Positions 1-7,676 of a DNA stretch of 64,000 nt are shown here, one piece after another. The first letter of the stretch is position 1. Each line of letters opens with the position of its first letter. This DNA comes from Mycobacterium sp. 852013-51886_SCH5428379 (GTDB taxonomy: Bacteria; Actinomycetota; Actinomycetes; Mycobacteriales; Mycobacteriaceae). The notes below the pieces were generated by a model. That model was not told the DNA's origin and did no database searches. It saw nothing but the letters and a program-made list of their open reading frames with translations. Made by a program: the position numbers and the translations under genes. The DNA is taken from NCBI RefSeq assembly GCF_001665575.1, contig NZ_LZSU01000017.1, positions 1 to 64,000 on the forward strand. The letters run 5' to 3'.

Positions 1-675
1 GAGTCTGCGGAAGAGGCCCACGAGGCTGCGGTCGAGCGTGCTGAGGAGGCCGACGCCGTCGCGGAAGAAGTCGCCGCTGGGGACGCCGCCGAGCCGGTGG
101 GCGAGGTGCCCGAGGTGGCCGCCGAGCCGTCCACGGCGCCTGGTGATGTCGAGGGCGACGAAGCGGTGGCCGCTGAGGAGTCTGCGGAAGAGGCCCACGA
201 GGCTGCGGTCGAGCGTACTGAGGAGGCCGACGCCGTCGCGGAAGAAGTCGCCGCTGACGATGCCGAGGGTGAGGAAGCGGCAGCCGCTGAGGAGTCTGCA
301 GACGAGCCGGTGGGCGAGGTCCCCGAGGTGGCCGCCGAGCCGTCCACCGCGCCTGGTGATGTCGAGGGCGATGAAGCGGTGGCAGTCGAGGAGTCAGCGG
401 AAGAGGCCCACGAGGCTGCGGTTGAGCGTGCCGAAGAGGCCGACGCCGTTGCGGAGGAAGTCGCCGCTGACGATGCCGAGGGTGAGGAACCGGCAGCCGC
501 TGAGGAGTCTGCAGACGAGCCGGTGGGCGAGGTCCCCGAGGTGGCCGCCGAGTCGACCACCGCGCCCGGCGACGTCGAAGGCGACGAGGCGGTGGCAGTC
601 GAGGAGTCAGCGGAAGAAGCGCACGCGGCTGCGGTTGAGCGTGCCGAGGAGGCCGACGCCGTTGCGCAAGAGGCA
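1..675 (+). repeat. 213-bp in-frame tandem repeat
   Basis: Three and a fraction copies of a 213-bp unit lie head to tail inside the acidic protein gene, at about 1-177, 178-390, 391-603 and 604 onward. The 177-bp first copy lacks 36 bp (12 codons) present in the others. Units 2 and 3 are nearly identical at base level, which points to recent duplication or gene conversion. Confidence 0.8.
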
Positions 676-783
676 GTCGCCGAAGAAGCCACGCCGCCTC
701 GCAAAACCCCCTCGGCGGCCGACGACACGACCGCCCTGCCGCTCAGCTTCCGAAGCAAGTGGTGGCGTCGTCGCCGTAAATAG
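1..783 (+). CDS. Acidic Ala/Glu-rich tandem-repeat protein, 5' end outside window
   Basis: The reading frame is already open at base 1 and runs 260 codons to TAA, so the gene starts upstream. The visible part is almost entirely Ala, Glu, Asp and Val, arranged in a 71-residue (213-bp) tandem repeat. Units begin at about bases 1, 178, 391 and 604; the first full unit is 12 residues shorter than the next two. Each unit holds a Glu-rich helix-like part and a short Pro-containing linker (GEVPEVAAEPSTAPGD). The last 15 residues switch to a strongly basic tail ending KWWRRRRK. I do not recognise a family. The composition suggests an extended or coiled, negatively charged protein with a cationic anchor that could touch membrane, nucleic acid or cell wall; this is inference. 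Confidence 0.7.
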   Translation, partial: ESAEEAHEAAVERAEEADAVAEEVAAGDAAEPVGEVPEVAAEPSTAPGDVEGDEAVAAEESAEEAHEAAVERTEEADAVAEEVAADDAEGEEAAAAEESADEPVGEVPEVAAEPSTAPGDVEGDEAVAVEESAEEAHEAAVERAEEADAVAEEVAADDAEGEEPAAAEESADEPVGEVPEVAAESTTAPGDVEGDEAVAVEESAEEAHAAAVERAEEADAVAQEAVAEEATPPRKTPSAADDTTALPLSFRSKWWRRRRK

Positions 784-833
784 TTGGTCACAGTGGTGCG
801 CAGCGGATCACCGCTGACCGCGGCAAGCCGCCT

Positions 834-1505
834 CTAGCCGCGCGCGCGGTAGCGGCGCTCAGGCCGACCCACGCCGCCATACTGCAGCCGCAATTCGAGT
901 TCGCCGCTGTTCAGGTAGTGCTCGAGGTACCGACGTGCACTCACCCGTGAAATGCCGACCAGCTCAGCGCATTCCGCCGCCGAAACCTCGCCCGCCTCCC
1001 GAACCGCGTCCAGGACCAGGCGCCCGGTCTCCGCACCGAGACCCTTCGGCAGCACCGTAGCGCGGGCGCCGGCGCCGGGACGTCCGAAGAGCGCATCGAT
1101 GAGGGTCTGGTCGGCACCCTGCGCGGACTCCAGCGCGTCGGCGCGGGCGGCGAACGTCTCCAGTTTGGTTCGCAGCTGCGGGAATTCGAACGGTTTGATC
1201 AGATAGTCCGCCGCGCCGCCATCCAGTGCGACACTCACCGTGTCCAACTCTCGCGCGGCGGTGATCATGATGACGCCCACCCGGTCACCCGACGATCGCA
1301 GGCGCTGCAGCACCTCGAGCCCCGTCATATCCGGCAGGTACACATCCAGCAGAATCAGCTGTGGTTGCAGGTCCCGCGCGGCCAGCAGCGCGTCCGCCCC
1401 CGTCCTCGCCACCCCGACCGCACGGAACCCGTCGACGCGGTCGACGAAGCGGCGATGTATGTCGGCGACCCGGAAATCGTCGTCGACCACCAGCACGTCA
1501 CGCAT
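834..1505 (-). CDS. CitB/DcuR-type response regulator
   Basis: This 223-residue protein has an N-terminal receiver domain (residues 3-120) with the acidic pocket D8-D10, phospho-acceptor D54 in LILLDVYLPD, T82 and K104. A helix-turn-helix at about 168-215 (SAAECAELVGISRVSARRYL) is of the kind seen in citrate/C4-dicarboxylate regulators (CitB, DctR). The receiver would be phosphorylated by the kinase gene immediately upstream, whose end overlaps this start by 8 nt. The pair is divergent from tctCBA, so it probably activates that transporter in response to a tri- or dicarboxylate; the link to that target is inferred from position. Confidence 0.9.
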   Translation of the reverse strand: MRDVLVVDDDFRVADIHRRFVDRVDGFRAVGVARTGADALLAARDLQPQLILLDVYLPDMTGLEVLQRLRSSGDRVGVIMITAARELDTVSVALDGGAADYLIKPFEFPQLRTKLETFAARADALESAQGADQTLIDALFGRPGAGARATVLPKGLGAETGRLVLDAVREAGEVSAAECAELVGISRVSARRYLEHYLNSGELELRLQYGGVGRPERRYRARG

Positions 1506-3108
1506 GGGCCGCCACCCGGGTCGACGGCAGATGCACCGCGAACACCGCCCCGCCGCCCGGCCGGTCCGACACCTCGACGGTTCCGCCGTGCTGCGCCGTC
1601 ACCAACCGCACTAACGCCAGCCCGATTCCTCGCCCTCCCGGCACCGACGACTTCGACGTCACTCCCCGGGCGAAGATGGCTTCCCGAAGATGTTCCGGCA
1701 CACCGGGCCCCGTGTCCGACACCGTGATCGCCAACCCGTCCGCATCGGAGATGCCGACCACCACCCGGGCTGCGCCAGTGCCCACCGAGACGTCCACCGC
1801 GTTGTCGATCAGATTGCCCAACAACGTGATCACGTCCGTGGCCAGTGCCGGCTCCAGCGCACCCAAACGCGACGTGTCCGCCACCTCCAACGTCACGCCG
1901 CTCTCGGCCGCCAGCGTCGTCTTGGCGATCAGCAGCGCCGCCACCGCCGGATCGGCGATCCGCTGCGTCACCGCGTCGCTGATCGCCGCCCGCTGCCGCG
2001 TCAATTCACCCACCAGATCCCGGACCGCGTCGTACTCCTCCAACTGCACCAGCCCGGAAATCGTGTGCAGCTGGTTGGCGAACTCGTGCGTCTGCGCCCG
2101 CAGCGTGTCGGTCACGCTCTTGTGCGACGACAACTGCGCCTGCAGCGCCGCCAACTCCGTGCTGTCCCGCATCGTGGTGACCGTACCGATCTGCTCTTCA
2201 CCGCTGGACGCCGCGCGCCGATTGAGCGCCAATACTCGGGCCCGCGTCGCGATCACCACATCCCGCCCGTCCTCACCCGAGAGCAGGAAATCGACGACTG
2301 CAGGATCCAGGCCCACCGCGTCGACCGGGCGGCCGACCGCCGACCCCGGAAGGTCGAGCAGTTCCTGTGCACTGTCGTTGAGCAGGGTGATCACCCCGTG
2401 GGTGTTCACCGCGACCACACCCTCACGGATGCTGTGCAGCAGCGCTTCTCGATGGTCGGCCAGACCCGCGATCTCCGCCACCTCCAGCCCCCGGGTGTGC
2501 CGTTTGATCCGCCGCGACAACAGCCACGACGCCAGCATTCCCAGCGCCGCGCCCAGCCCGAGATACACCAGCAACCGTTCGCCCGCGCCGCTGAGCAACT
2601 CCCACACCGACGGATAGCCCTCGCTGACCGACGCGATCGCCAGCACCTCACCCCGGGGCGACAGCACCGGAACCTGCCCGATCAGGCTGTGCACGCCGCC
2701 GATGTCCTCGTCACCGAACCATGCTCGCCCCTCGTCGGCACGCGATGTCAGCAGATTGACCCGCTGACCCACACGTGACGGTTCCGACGAGACCCGCACC
2801 ACCCCGGTGGGGTCGAGGATCTCGGCGAGATCAGCCCCCGACAGCGCCACCGCGCGATCCACCTCCGGCGCCAGCAGTCGCGCGGCGAATGGATCGTCGA
2901 ACCGGTCCCGCACGATCGGTGTCGACGCCACGTTCTCGGCAACGGCGATCATGCGCTGGCCGCGGACATCGCGGAACTCGCGGGTCGACTGCGTCACCGA
3001 CACCGCCCCCACGGCCAGCAGCACGACCGCGACCACCAGGAGCTGGAAGACCAGGAACTGGCCCGCCAGGCTGCGACGGCTGAACACCCGTGAACTCAAC
3101 GACCACAA
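1498..3108 (-). CDS. CitA/DcuS-type sensor histidine kinase
   Basis: Membrane kinase of up to 536 residues. It has a first transmembrane helix (about 17-38), an extracytoplasmic sensor domain (about 40-172), a second helix (about 178-198), a PAS-like domain (about 220-320), a phospho-acceptor H341 in HEFANQLHTI, and an ATPase domain with N box NLIDN (432-436) and G boxes DTGPGVP and GGRGIGLALV. This order is that of the CitA/DcuS family, which senses citrate or C4-dicarboxylates outside the cell. The longest start is TTG at 3108, but the AAGAAGG Shine-Dalgarno touches it; a TTG three codons later (3099) has better spacing. It overlaps the response regulator by 8 nt and is divergent from tctC. 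Confidence 0.9.
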   Translation of the reverse strand: MWSLSSRVFSRRSLAGQFLVFQLLVVAVVLLAVGAVSVTQSTREFRDVRGQRMIAVAENVASTPIVRDRFDDPFAARLLAPEVDRAVALSGADLAEILDPTGVVRVSSEPSRVGQRVNLLTSRADEGRAWFGDEDIGGVHSLIGQVPVLSPRGEVLAIASVSEGYPSVWELLSGAGERLLVYLGLGAALGMLASWLLSRRIKRHTRGLEVAEIAGLADHREALLHSIREGVVAVNTHGVITLLNDSAQELLDLPGSAVGRPVDAVGLDPAVVDFLLSGEDGRDVVIATRARVLALNRRAASSGEEQIGTVTTMRDSTELAALQAQLSSHKSVTDTLRAQTHEFANQLHTISGLVQLEEYDAVRDLVGELTRQRAAISDAVTQRIADPAVAALLIAKTTLAAESGVTLEVADTSRLGALEPALATDVITLLGNLIDNAVDVSVGTGAARVVVGISDADGLAITVSDTGPGVPEHLREAIFARGVTSKSSVPGGRGIGLALVRLVTAQHGGTVEVSDRPGGGAVFAVHLPSTRVAAHA

Positions 3109-3193
3109 CCTTCTTTGCGTTCGAATGGGTGACTTGCGTCACTGTCGGTGTCCAGTATTGCTGAGAACCACACTGCGGCGATGGGGGACGACG

Positions 3194-4183
3194 GTGCACC
3201 GACTACGAGCCGGCTCGGCGAAGGCGCTGGCCCTCGCCCTGGCGGCCATGCTGCTCATCAGCGCCTGCGGCGTCACCCGCGGCGACGAATCGCAAGGGCT
3301 GCACCGTCTTCGCATGATGGTGCCCAACAGCCCCGGCGGCGGCTACGACCTCACCGCCCGCACCGCGGTGAAGATCATGGAGGACGACGACATCACCGGC
3401 CGCATCGAGGTGTTCAACGTCATCGGTGCCGGCGGCACCGTCGCAATGGCCCGGCTGATGAACGAGCGCGGCAACGACGACCTGATGATGACGATGGGCC
3501 TCGGCGTGGTCGGCGCCACCTACACCAACGGATCCGACATCAAGGCCTCTGACGCCACCGCGCTCGCCAAGCTGATCGAGGATCCCGGCGCGATCTTCGT
3601 GCCCGCCGACTCACCGCTGCGGACCGTGCAGGACTTCGTCGCGGCGTGGAAGGCGGACCCCGCGAGCGTGACGATCGGCGGCGGTTCATCCCCGGGCGGC
3701 CCGGACCATCTGTTCCCGATGGAGACCGCCGAAGCGGTGGGTGTTGATCCGAAACAGGTCAACTTCATCACCTACGACGGCGGGGGTGACCTGCTGACCG
3801 CGCTGCTCGGGAAGAAGGTCACCGTGGGCACCTCGAGCCCCGGGGAATTCATCGACCAGATCGATTCCGGCCAGCTGCGCGTGCTGGCCGTGTCCAGCGA
3901 CGAGCGCGTGCCCGGCGTGGACGCTCCGACGCTTCAGGAGTCGGGCATCGACCTCACCTTCGTCAACTGGCGCGGCGTGCTCGCCCCACCCGGCATCTCC
4001 GACGACGCAAAGCAGGCCATGGTCGCTGCGCTCGAAGAGATGCACAGCACCCAGGGCTGGAAGGACGCGTTGGCCAAGAACGGCTGGACCGACGCGTTCC
4101 TGACCGGCCCCGCCTTCGAACAGTTCCTCAAAGACCAAGACAACCGGGTCTCCTCGACCCTGACCGAACTGGGGTTGGTGTGA
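3194..4183 (+). CDS. tctC: TctC-type tricarboxylate-binding lipoprotein
   Basis: Extracytoplasmic solute receptor of the tripartite tricarboxylate transporter (Bug/TctC) family, 329 residues. A GTG start is chosen because a GGGGGA ribosome site lies just upstream and the N-terminus is then a clean lipoprotein signal, with lipobox LISAC and acylated C25. The frame remains open further upstream without a better start. The mature part shows family hallmarks: an early glycine-rich NSPGGGYD segment that contacts the ligand carboxylate, and the ITYDGGGD region. Its stop overlaps the tctB start by 4 nt (GTGA). It would deliver citrate or another carboxylate to the TctA/TctB membrane complex. The exact substrate cannot be read from sequence. 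Confidence 0.9.
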   Translation: MHRLRAGSAKALALALAAMLLISACGVTRGDESQGLHRLRMMVPNSPGGGYDLTARTAVKIMEDDDITGRIEVFNVIGAGGTVAMARLMNERGNDDLMMTMGLGVVGATYTNGSDIKASDATALAKLIEDPGAIFVPADSPLRTVQDFVAAWKADPASVTIGGGSSPGGPDHLFPMETAEAVGVDPKQVNFITYDGGGDLLTALLGKKVTVGTSSPGEFIDQIDSGQLRVLAVSSDERVPGVDAPTLQESGIDLTFVNWRGVLAPPGISDDAKQAMVAALEEMHSTQGWKDALAKNGWTDAFLTGPAFEQFLKDQDNRVSSTLTELGLV

Positions 4184-4686
4184 GCATCACCGAGGAGAAG
4201 AAGCGCGTCGACAAGGCGCAGTACCTGGTCTGTGTGGTTCTGGTGGTGGTCGGCGCCTTCTTGATCGTCGACGCGCTGCGCCTCACCGCGGGGTTCGCCA
4301 AGGTAGACCCGGTCGGGCCGAAGATCTTCCCCGTGGCGATCGGCGTCGTGCTGATCCTGCTGGCGATCACGCTGGCGGTGGTGATCCCGCGGGGCTCGGT
4401 GGGGGAGGCCGACGCCGGCGAAGACGTCGACCCCGACGCCCCCAGTGACTGGCGCACCGTCGGCATGCTCGTCGGGCTGTTCGTCGCGCTGATCCTGCTC
4501 GTCGAACCGCTCGGCTGGGTGATCATGGCGACGGTGCTGTTCGCCGGCGCCGCGACCATCCTCGGTAGCCGGCACTACGTGCGCAACGTCGTGATCGGCG
4601 CGGCGATCTCGCTCCTCAGCTTCTACGCCTTCTACTCAGGGCTCGGAATCCCGCTGCCCGCAGGCATTCTCGACGGGATCCTCTGA
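4180..4686 (+). CDS. tctB: TctB small membrane subunit of tricarboxylate transporter
   Basis: A 168-residue membrane protein with four predicted helices, interrupted by a short acidic loop around residue 80 ([16 protein letters not shown]). Size, position between tctC and tctA and helix pattern match TctB, the poorly conserved small integral subunit of TTT carriers. Its GTG start is embedded in the tctC stop (GTGA), indicating translational coupling, and only one base separates it from tctA. Confidence 0.88.
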   Translation: MSITEEKKRVDKAQYLVCVVLVVVGAFLIVDALRLTAGFAKVDPVGPKIFPVAIGVVLILLAITLAVVIPRGSVGEADAGEDVDPDAPSDWRTVGMLVGLFVALILLVEPLGWVIMATVLFAGAATILGSRHYVRNVVIGAAISLLSFYAFYSGLGIPLPAGILDGIL

Positions 4687-4687
4687 C

Positions 4688-6229
4688 ATGAACAACTTCG
4701 ACTGGTTGATGCAGGGCTTCGCCGAGGCCGCCACCCCGATGAACCTGCTGTACGCGGTGATCGGCGTGCTGCTCGGCACCGCCGTCGGCGTGCTGCCCGG
4801 CATCGGCCCCGCGATGACGGTGGCACTGCTGCTCCCGGTGACCTACAACGTCAGCCCCAGCGCGGCGTTCATCATGTTCGCCGGCATCTTCTACGGCGGC
4901 ATGTACGGCGGTTCGACGACGTCGATCCTGCTGAACACCCCGGGCGAATCGTCATCGGTGATCACCGCGATCGAGGGCAACAAGATGGCCAAAGCCGGCC
5001 GCGCCGCCCAGGCGCTGGCCACCGCGGCGATCGGCAGCTTCGTCGCCGGGGTGATCGGCACCGCGCTGTTGGCGGCATTCGCCCCACCGATCAGTAGATT
5101 CGCCGTCACCCTCGGCGCCCCGTCGTACCTGGCGATCATGGTGTTCGCGCTCGTGGCGGTCACCGCTGTGTTGGGTGCGTCGAAGCTGCGCGGTGCGATC
5201 TCGCTGTTCCTCGGCCTGGCCATCGGCGTCGTGGGCATCGACTTCCTCACCGGGCAGCCGCGCGCCACCTTCGGGATCCCGCAGCTGTCCGACGGTATCG
5301 ACATCGTCGTGATCGCGGTCGCCATCTTCGCCGTCGGTGAAGCCCTCTGGGTCGCAGCGCATCTGCGGCGTCGTCCGGCCGACATCATCCCGGTGGGCCG
5401 GCCCTGGATGAGCCGCAGCGACTTCGGCCGGTCCTGGAAGCCGTGGCTGCGCGGCACCGCCTACGGTTTCCCGTTCGGCGCCCTGCCCGCGGGCGGCGCG
5501 GAACTGCCGACGTTTCTGAGCTACATCACCGAGAAACGGCTCTCCAAGCACAAAGACGAATTCGGCAAAGGCGCGATCGAAGGCGTCGCGGGCCCCGAGG
5601 CGGCAAACAACGCGTCGGCCGCGGGCACCCTGGTGCCGATGCTGTCGCTGGGCCTGCCCACCAACGCCACTGCCGCGGTGATGCTGACCGCCTTCGTCTC
5701 CTACGGCATTCAGCCGGGTCCGACGCTGTTCGAGAAGGAGCCGCTGCTGATCTGGACGTTGATCGCAAGCCTGTTCATCGGCAACCTGTTGCTCCTGCTG
5801 CTCAACCTGCCGCTGGCGCCGCTGTGGGCCAAGCTGCTGCGCACCCCGAGGCCGTACCTTTACGCCGGCATCCTGTTCTTCGCGGCGCTGGGCGCGCTCG
5901 CCGTCAACATCCAACCGCTCGACCTCGCGCTGCTGCTGCTGTTCGGCCTGCTCGGCCTGATGATGCGGCGGTTCGGGTTGCCGGTGCTACCCCTGATCAT
6001 CGGGGTGATCCTGGGCCCGCGGGTGGAACGTCAACTGCGCCAGAGCCTTCAGCTCGGCGGCGGGGACTGGACGAGCCTGTTCACCGAGCCGGTCGCGATC
6101 ATCACCTACGTGCTGATGATCATCCTGCTGATCATGCCGTTGGTCCTGAAACTGATGCACCGCAGCGAGGAGACCCTGCTGATCGTCGAGGACGACCGGG
6201 ACCAGATGGAGAAGGCGGCCAGGAAATGA
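4688..6229 (+). CDS. tctA: TctA large membrane subunit of tricarboxylate transporter
   Basis: A 513-residue polytopic membrane protein. The family motif is clear near residue 35-55 ([20 protein letters not shown]) and is repeated in weaker form in the second half ([14 protein letters not shown]), as expected for the two-fold TctA fold that forms the ion-coupled translocation path. The last 30 residues are a charged cytoplasmic tail. It follows tctB by one base and overlaps the next gene (universal stress protein) by ATGA, so all four genes should be one transcript started in the 3109-3193 gap and probably controlled by the divergent CitA/CitB-type pair. Confidence 0.93.
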   Translation: MNNFDWLMQGFAEAATPMNLLYAVIGVLLGTAVGVLPGIGPAMTVALLLPVTYNVSPSAAFIMFAGIFYGGMYGGSTTSILLNTPGESSSVITAIEGNKMAKAGRAAQALATAAIGSFVAGVIGTALLAAFAPPISRFAVTLGAPSYLAIMVFALVAVTAVLGASKLRGAISLFLGLAIGVVGIDFLTGQPRATFGIPQLSDGIDIVVIAVAIFAVGEALWVAAHLRRRPADIIPVGRPWMSRSDFGRSWKPWLRGTAYGFPFGALPAGGAELPTFLSYITEKRLSKHKDEFGKGAIEGVAGPEAANNASAAGTLVPMLSLGLPTNATAAVMLTAFVSYGIQPGPTLFEKEPLLIWTLIASLFIGNLLLLLLNLPLAPLWAKLLRTPRPYLYAGILFFAALGALAVNIQPLDLALLLLFGLLGLMMRRFGLPVLPLIIGVILGPRVERQLRQSLQLGGGDWTSLFTEPVAIITYVLMIILLIMPLVLKLMHRSEETLLIVEDDRDQMEKAARK

Positions 6230-6615
6230 TAGTCGTCGGTTACAGCGCGGACCGGTTCGGCAGGGCCGCCCTCGAACACGGCATCGAGGAGGCTCGGCGG
6301 CGCGGTACGACATTGGTGGTGATCAACTCCACCAGCGGTGAGTCCTACGTCGATCGGCACTTCGCCGACCGCAACGAGGTGCACGACGTCGAGCAGCACC
6401 TGCAGGAGTGCGGTGTCGAGTTCGAGCTGACGCAGCCGGTCGGGGTGGACACCGCCGACGAACTGCTCCGCGCGATGGACCGCCCCGACGCCGAACTGCT
6501 CGTCATCGGCATCCGGGACCGCAACCCGGTCGGAAAGCTGTTGCTGGGCAGTGTGTCTCAGCGACTGCTGCTCGAATGCCCGAAGCCGGTACTGGCGGTC
6601 AAGCCGGCCGAGTAG
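6226..6615 (+). CDS. Universal stress protein (UspA family), coupled to tctA
   Basis: A 129-residue single-domain Usp protein. The first strand [11 protein letters not shown] and the late nucleotide-binding segment ([20 protein letters not shown], then a final [10 protein letters not shown] strand) match the ATP-binding Usp fold, close to the G-2x-G-9x-G pattern. Its ATG overlaps the tctA stop as ATGA, so it is translated with the transporter. Usp proteins attached to membrane carriers are thought to sense nucleotide state; a role in modulating citrate uptake here is inference. It converges with the lipoprotein gene, leaving only three bases between stops. Confidence 0.88.
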   Translation: MIVVGYSADRFGRAALEHGIEEARRRGTTLVVINSTSGESYVDRHFADRNEVHDVEQHLQECGVEFELTQPVGVDTADELLRAMDRPDAELLVIGIRDRNPVGKLLLGSVSQRLLLECPKPVLAVKPAE

Positions 6616-6618
6616 CGC

Positions 6619-7293
6619 TCACCACTGCGCGAGCACCTTCTGCCCGATCTGCTCTGCGACCCGCACCGCCGAATCACCCGGATCGTGCGTGCAGGTGTTG
6701 ACGTCGACGATGACGTTGTTGCGTAGCGCCAGCGCACGCCCGCACCCCCAGCCGGGAGCCTTGGCGTCCGCCATGGTGGCCGTGGTGCTCAAGATGCCGT
6801 CGACGTTGGAGATCTCGTTGACGCTCCACTGCGACCCGCTCTGGGTGTGGCTGTAGTCGTGGCAGGCGGGCCACTGCTCGACCGACTTCACGAAGAACTC
6901 CTCGGCCTTCTCGATGTAGGGGAACAGCACCACCGCCTGCTTGACGTAGTGGGTGAAATCGTTGCCGTTGTTGAGGCTCTCGTCGCGAGCAGCGACGAAG
7001 CCGCTGTCCGCGTAGACAAGTGATTCCGCGGCGGCGTCGATCGCCAGACATTCGATGGGCTCCATGATCTGGCTGCTGTCGCTCATCGTGGTCTGCGCCG
7101 AGGTGACGGTCATCGGTGTGGAACCCATCGTCGCCGCCACCTCCTCAGCGCTGAGCAGCAGCTTGGGCAGCTCACGCTCGACCAGCGGGCGCGGCACCAT
7201 CGATCGAGTGGATTCACTCGACGTGGCGTTACTGGTGGTCGCGCACCCGGCGACCAACACGCAGATGCCCGCGATGACGACTGAATGACGCAT
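6619..7293 (-). CDS. Lipoprotein with PknH-like extracellular sensor domain
   Basis: A 224-residue secreted lipoprotein with signal peptide and lipobox VAGC (C17 counted from the ATG at 7293; an in-frame ATG/GTG at 7311/7314 would add 6-7 residues). The mature domain resembles the PknH C-terminal sensor family that is common and expanded in mycobacteria. It has a start like LLLSAEEVAATMG, several Cys (CLAID, WPACHDYS, GWGCGRAL, NTCTHD) able to form two disulfides, and an alternating strand-helix pattern. Ligand unknown; these domains sit on the outer face of the membrane. It is monocistronic. Confidence 0.8.
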   Translation of the reverse strand: MRHSVVIAGICVLVAGCATTSNATSSESTRSMVPRPLVERELPKLLLSAEEVAATMGSTPMTVTSAQTTMSDSSQIMEPIECLAIDAAAESLVYADSGFVAARDESLNNGNDFTHYVKQAVVLFPYIEKAEEFFVKSVEQWPACHDYSHTQSGSQWSVNEISNVDGILSTTATMADAKAPGWGCGRALALRNNVIVDVNTCTHDPGDSAVRVAEQIGQKVLAQW

Positions 7294-7346
7294 GCGTGCA
7301 TGGTGCAACATCACGGGCGACGGAAAAAGAGTCGCCTTCGGCGTGT

Positions 7347-7676
7347 CTAGATCACAATCGACGGGTGTTCTGATAACACGATCGTGATCCGGCCGTCGAC
7401 GATCTCCGCACGGTGCGAGCGCACTGAAAGATCAGCGCCGCCGGCCTCATCACCCGTGCACAGGTTGAACGTGTGCCCGTGCAGCGGGCACACCACGACG
7501 ATCCCGTCGGCCAGACCGTCGGCGAGCGGCCCGCCACGGTGCGGGCACACCGCGTCCACCGCGCGCAGGGTGCCGTCGCGCAATCGGAACACCGCGATCT
7601 GCTCGCCGTGCACGACGTAGGTGCGGCCCTCGCCGACCGGGATCTCGTCGACCGCGCCGACGTCCACCGCGTTCAT
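7347..7676 (-). CDS. nirD: Nitrite reductase small subunit NirD (Rieske-type)
   Basis: A 109-residue Rieske-fold protein. The two ligand boxes are intact: C44-x-H46 (VCPHRGG) and C63-x2-H66 (CPLHGH), so unlike some NirD proteins it should still bind a 2Fe-2S cluster. It partners the large NirB subunit in NADH-dependent reduction of nitrite to ammonium in the cytoplasm. Its start overlaps the nirB stop by 4 nt on the same strand. Confidence 0.93.
   Translation of the reverse strand: MNAVDVGAVDEIPVGEGRTYVVHGEQIAVFRLRDGTLRAVDAVCPHRGGPLADGLADGIVVVCPLHGHTFNLCTGDEAGGADLSVRSHRAEIVDGRITIVLSEHPSIVI

Noticed and set aside
38..817. A 259-residue Arg/Pro-rich frame overlapping the acidic repeat gene
   Set aside because: It is the +1 shadow of the repeat gene; the Glu/Ala frame has the coherent repeat and tail, while this one is composition-driven and lacks a ribosome site.
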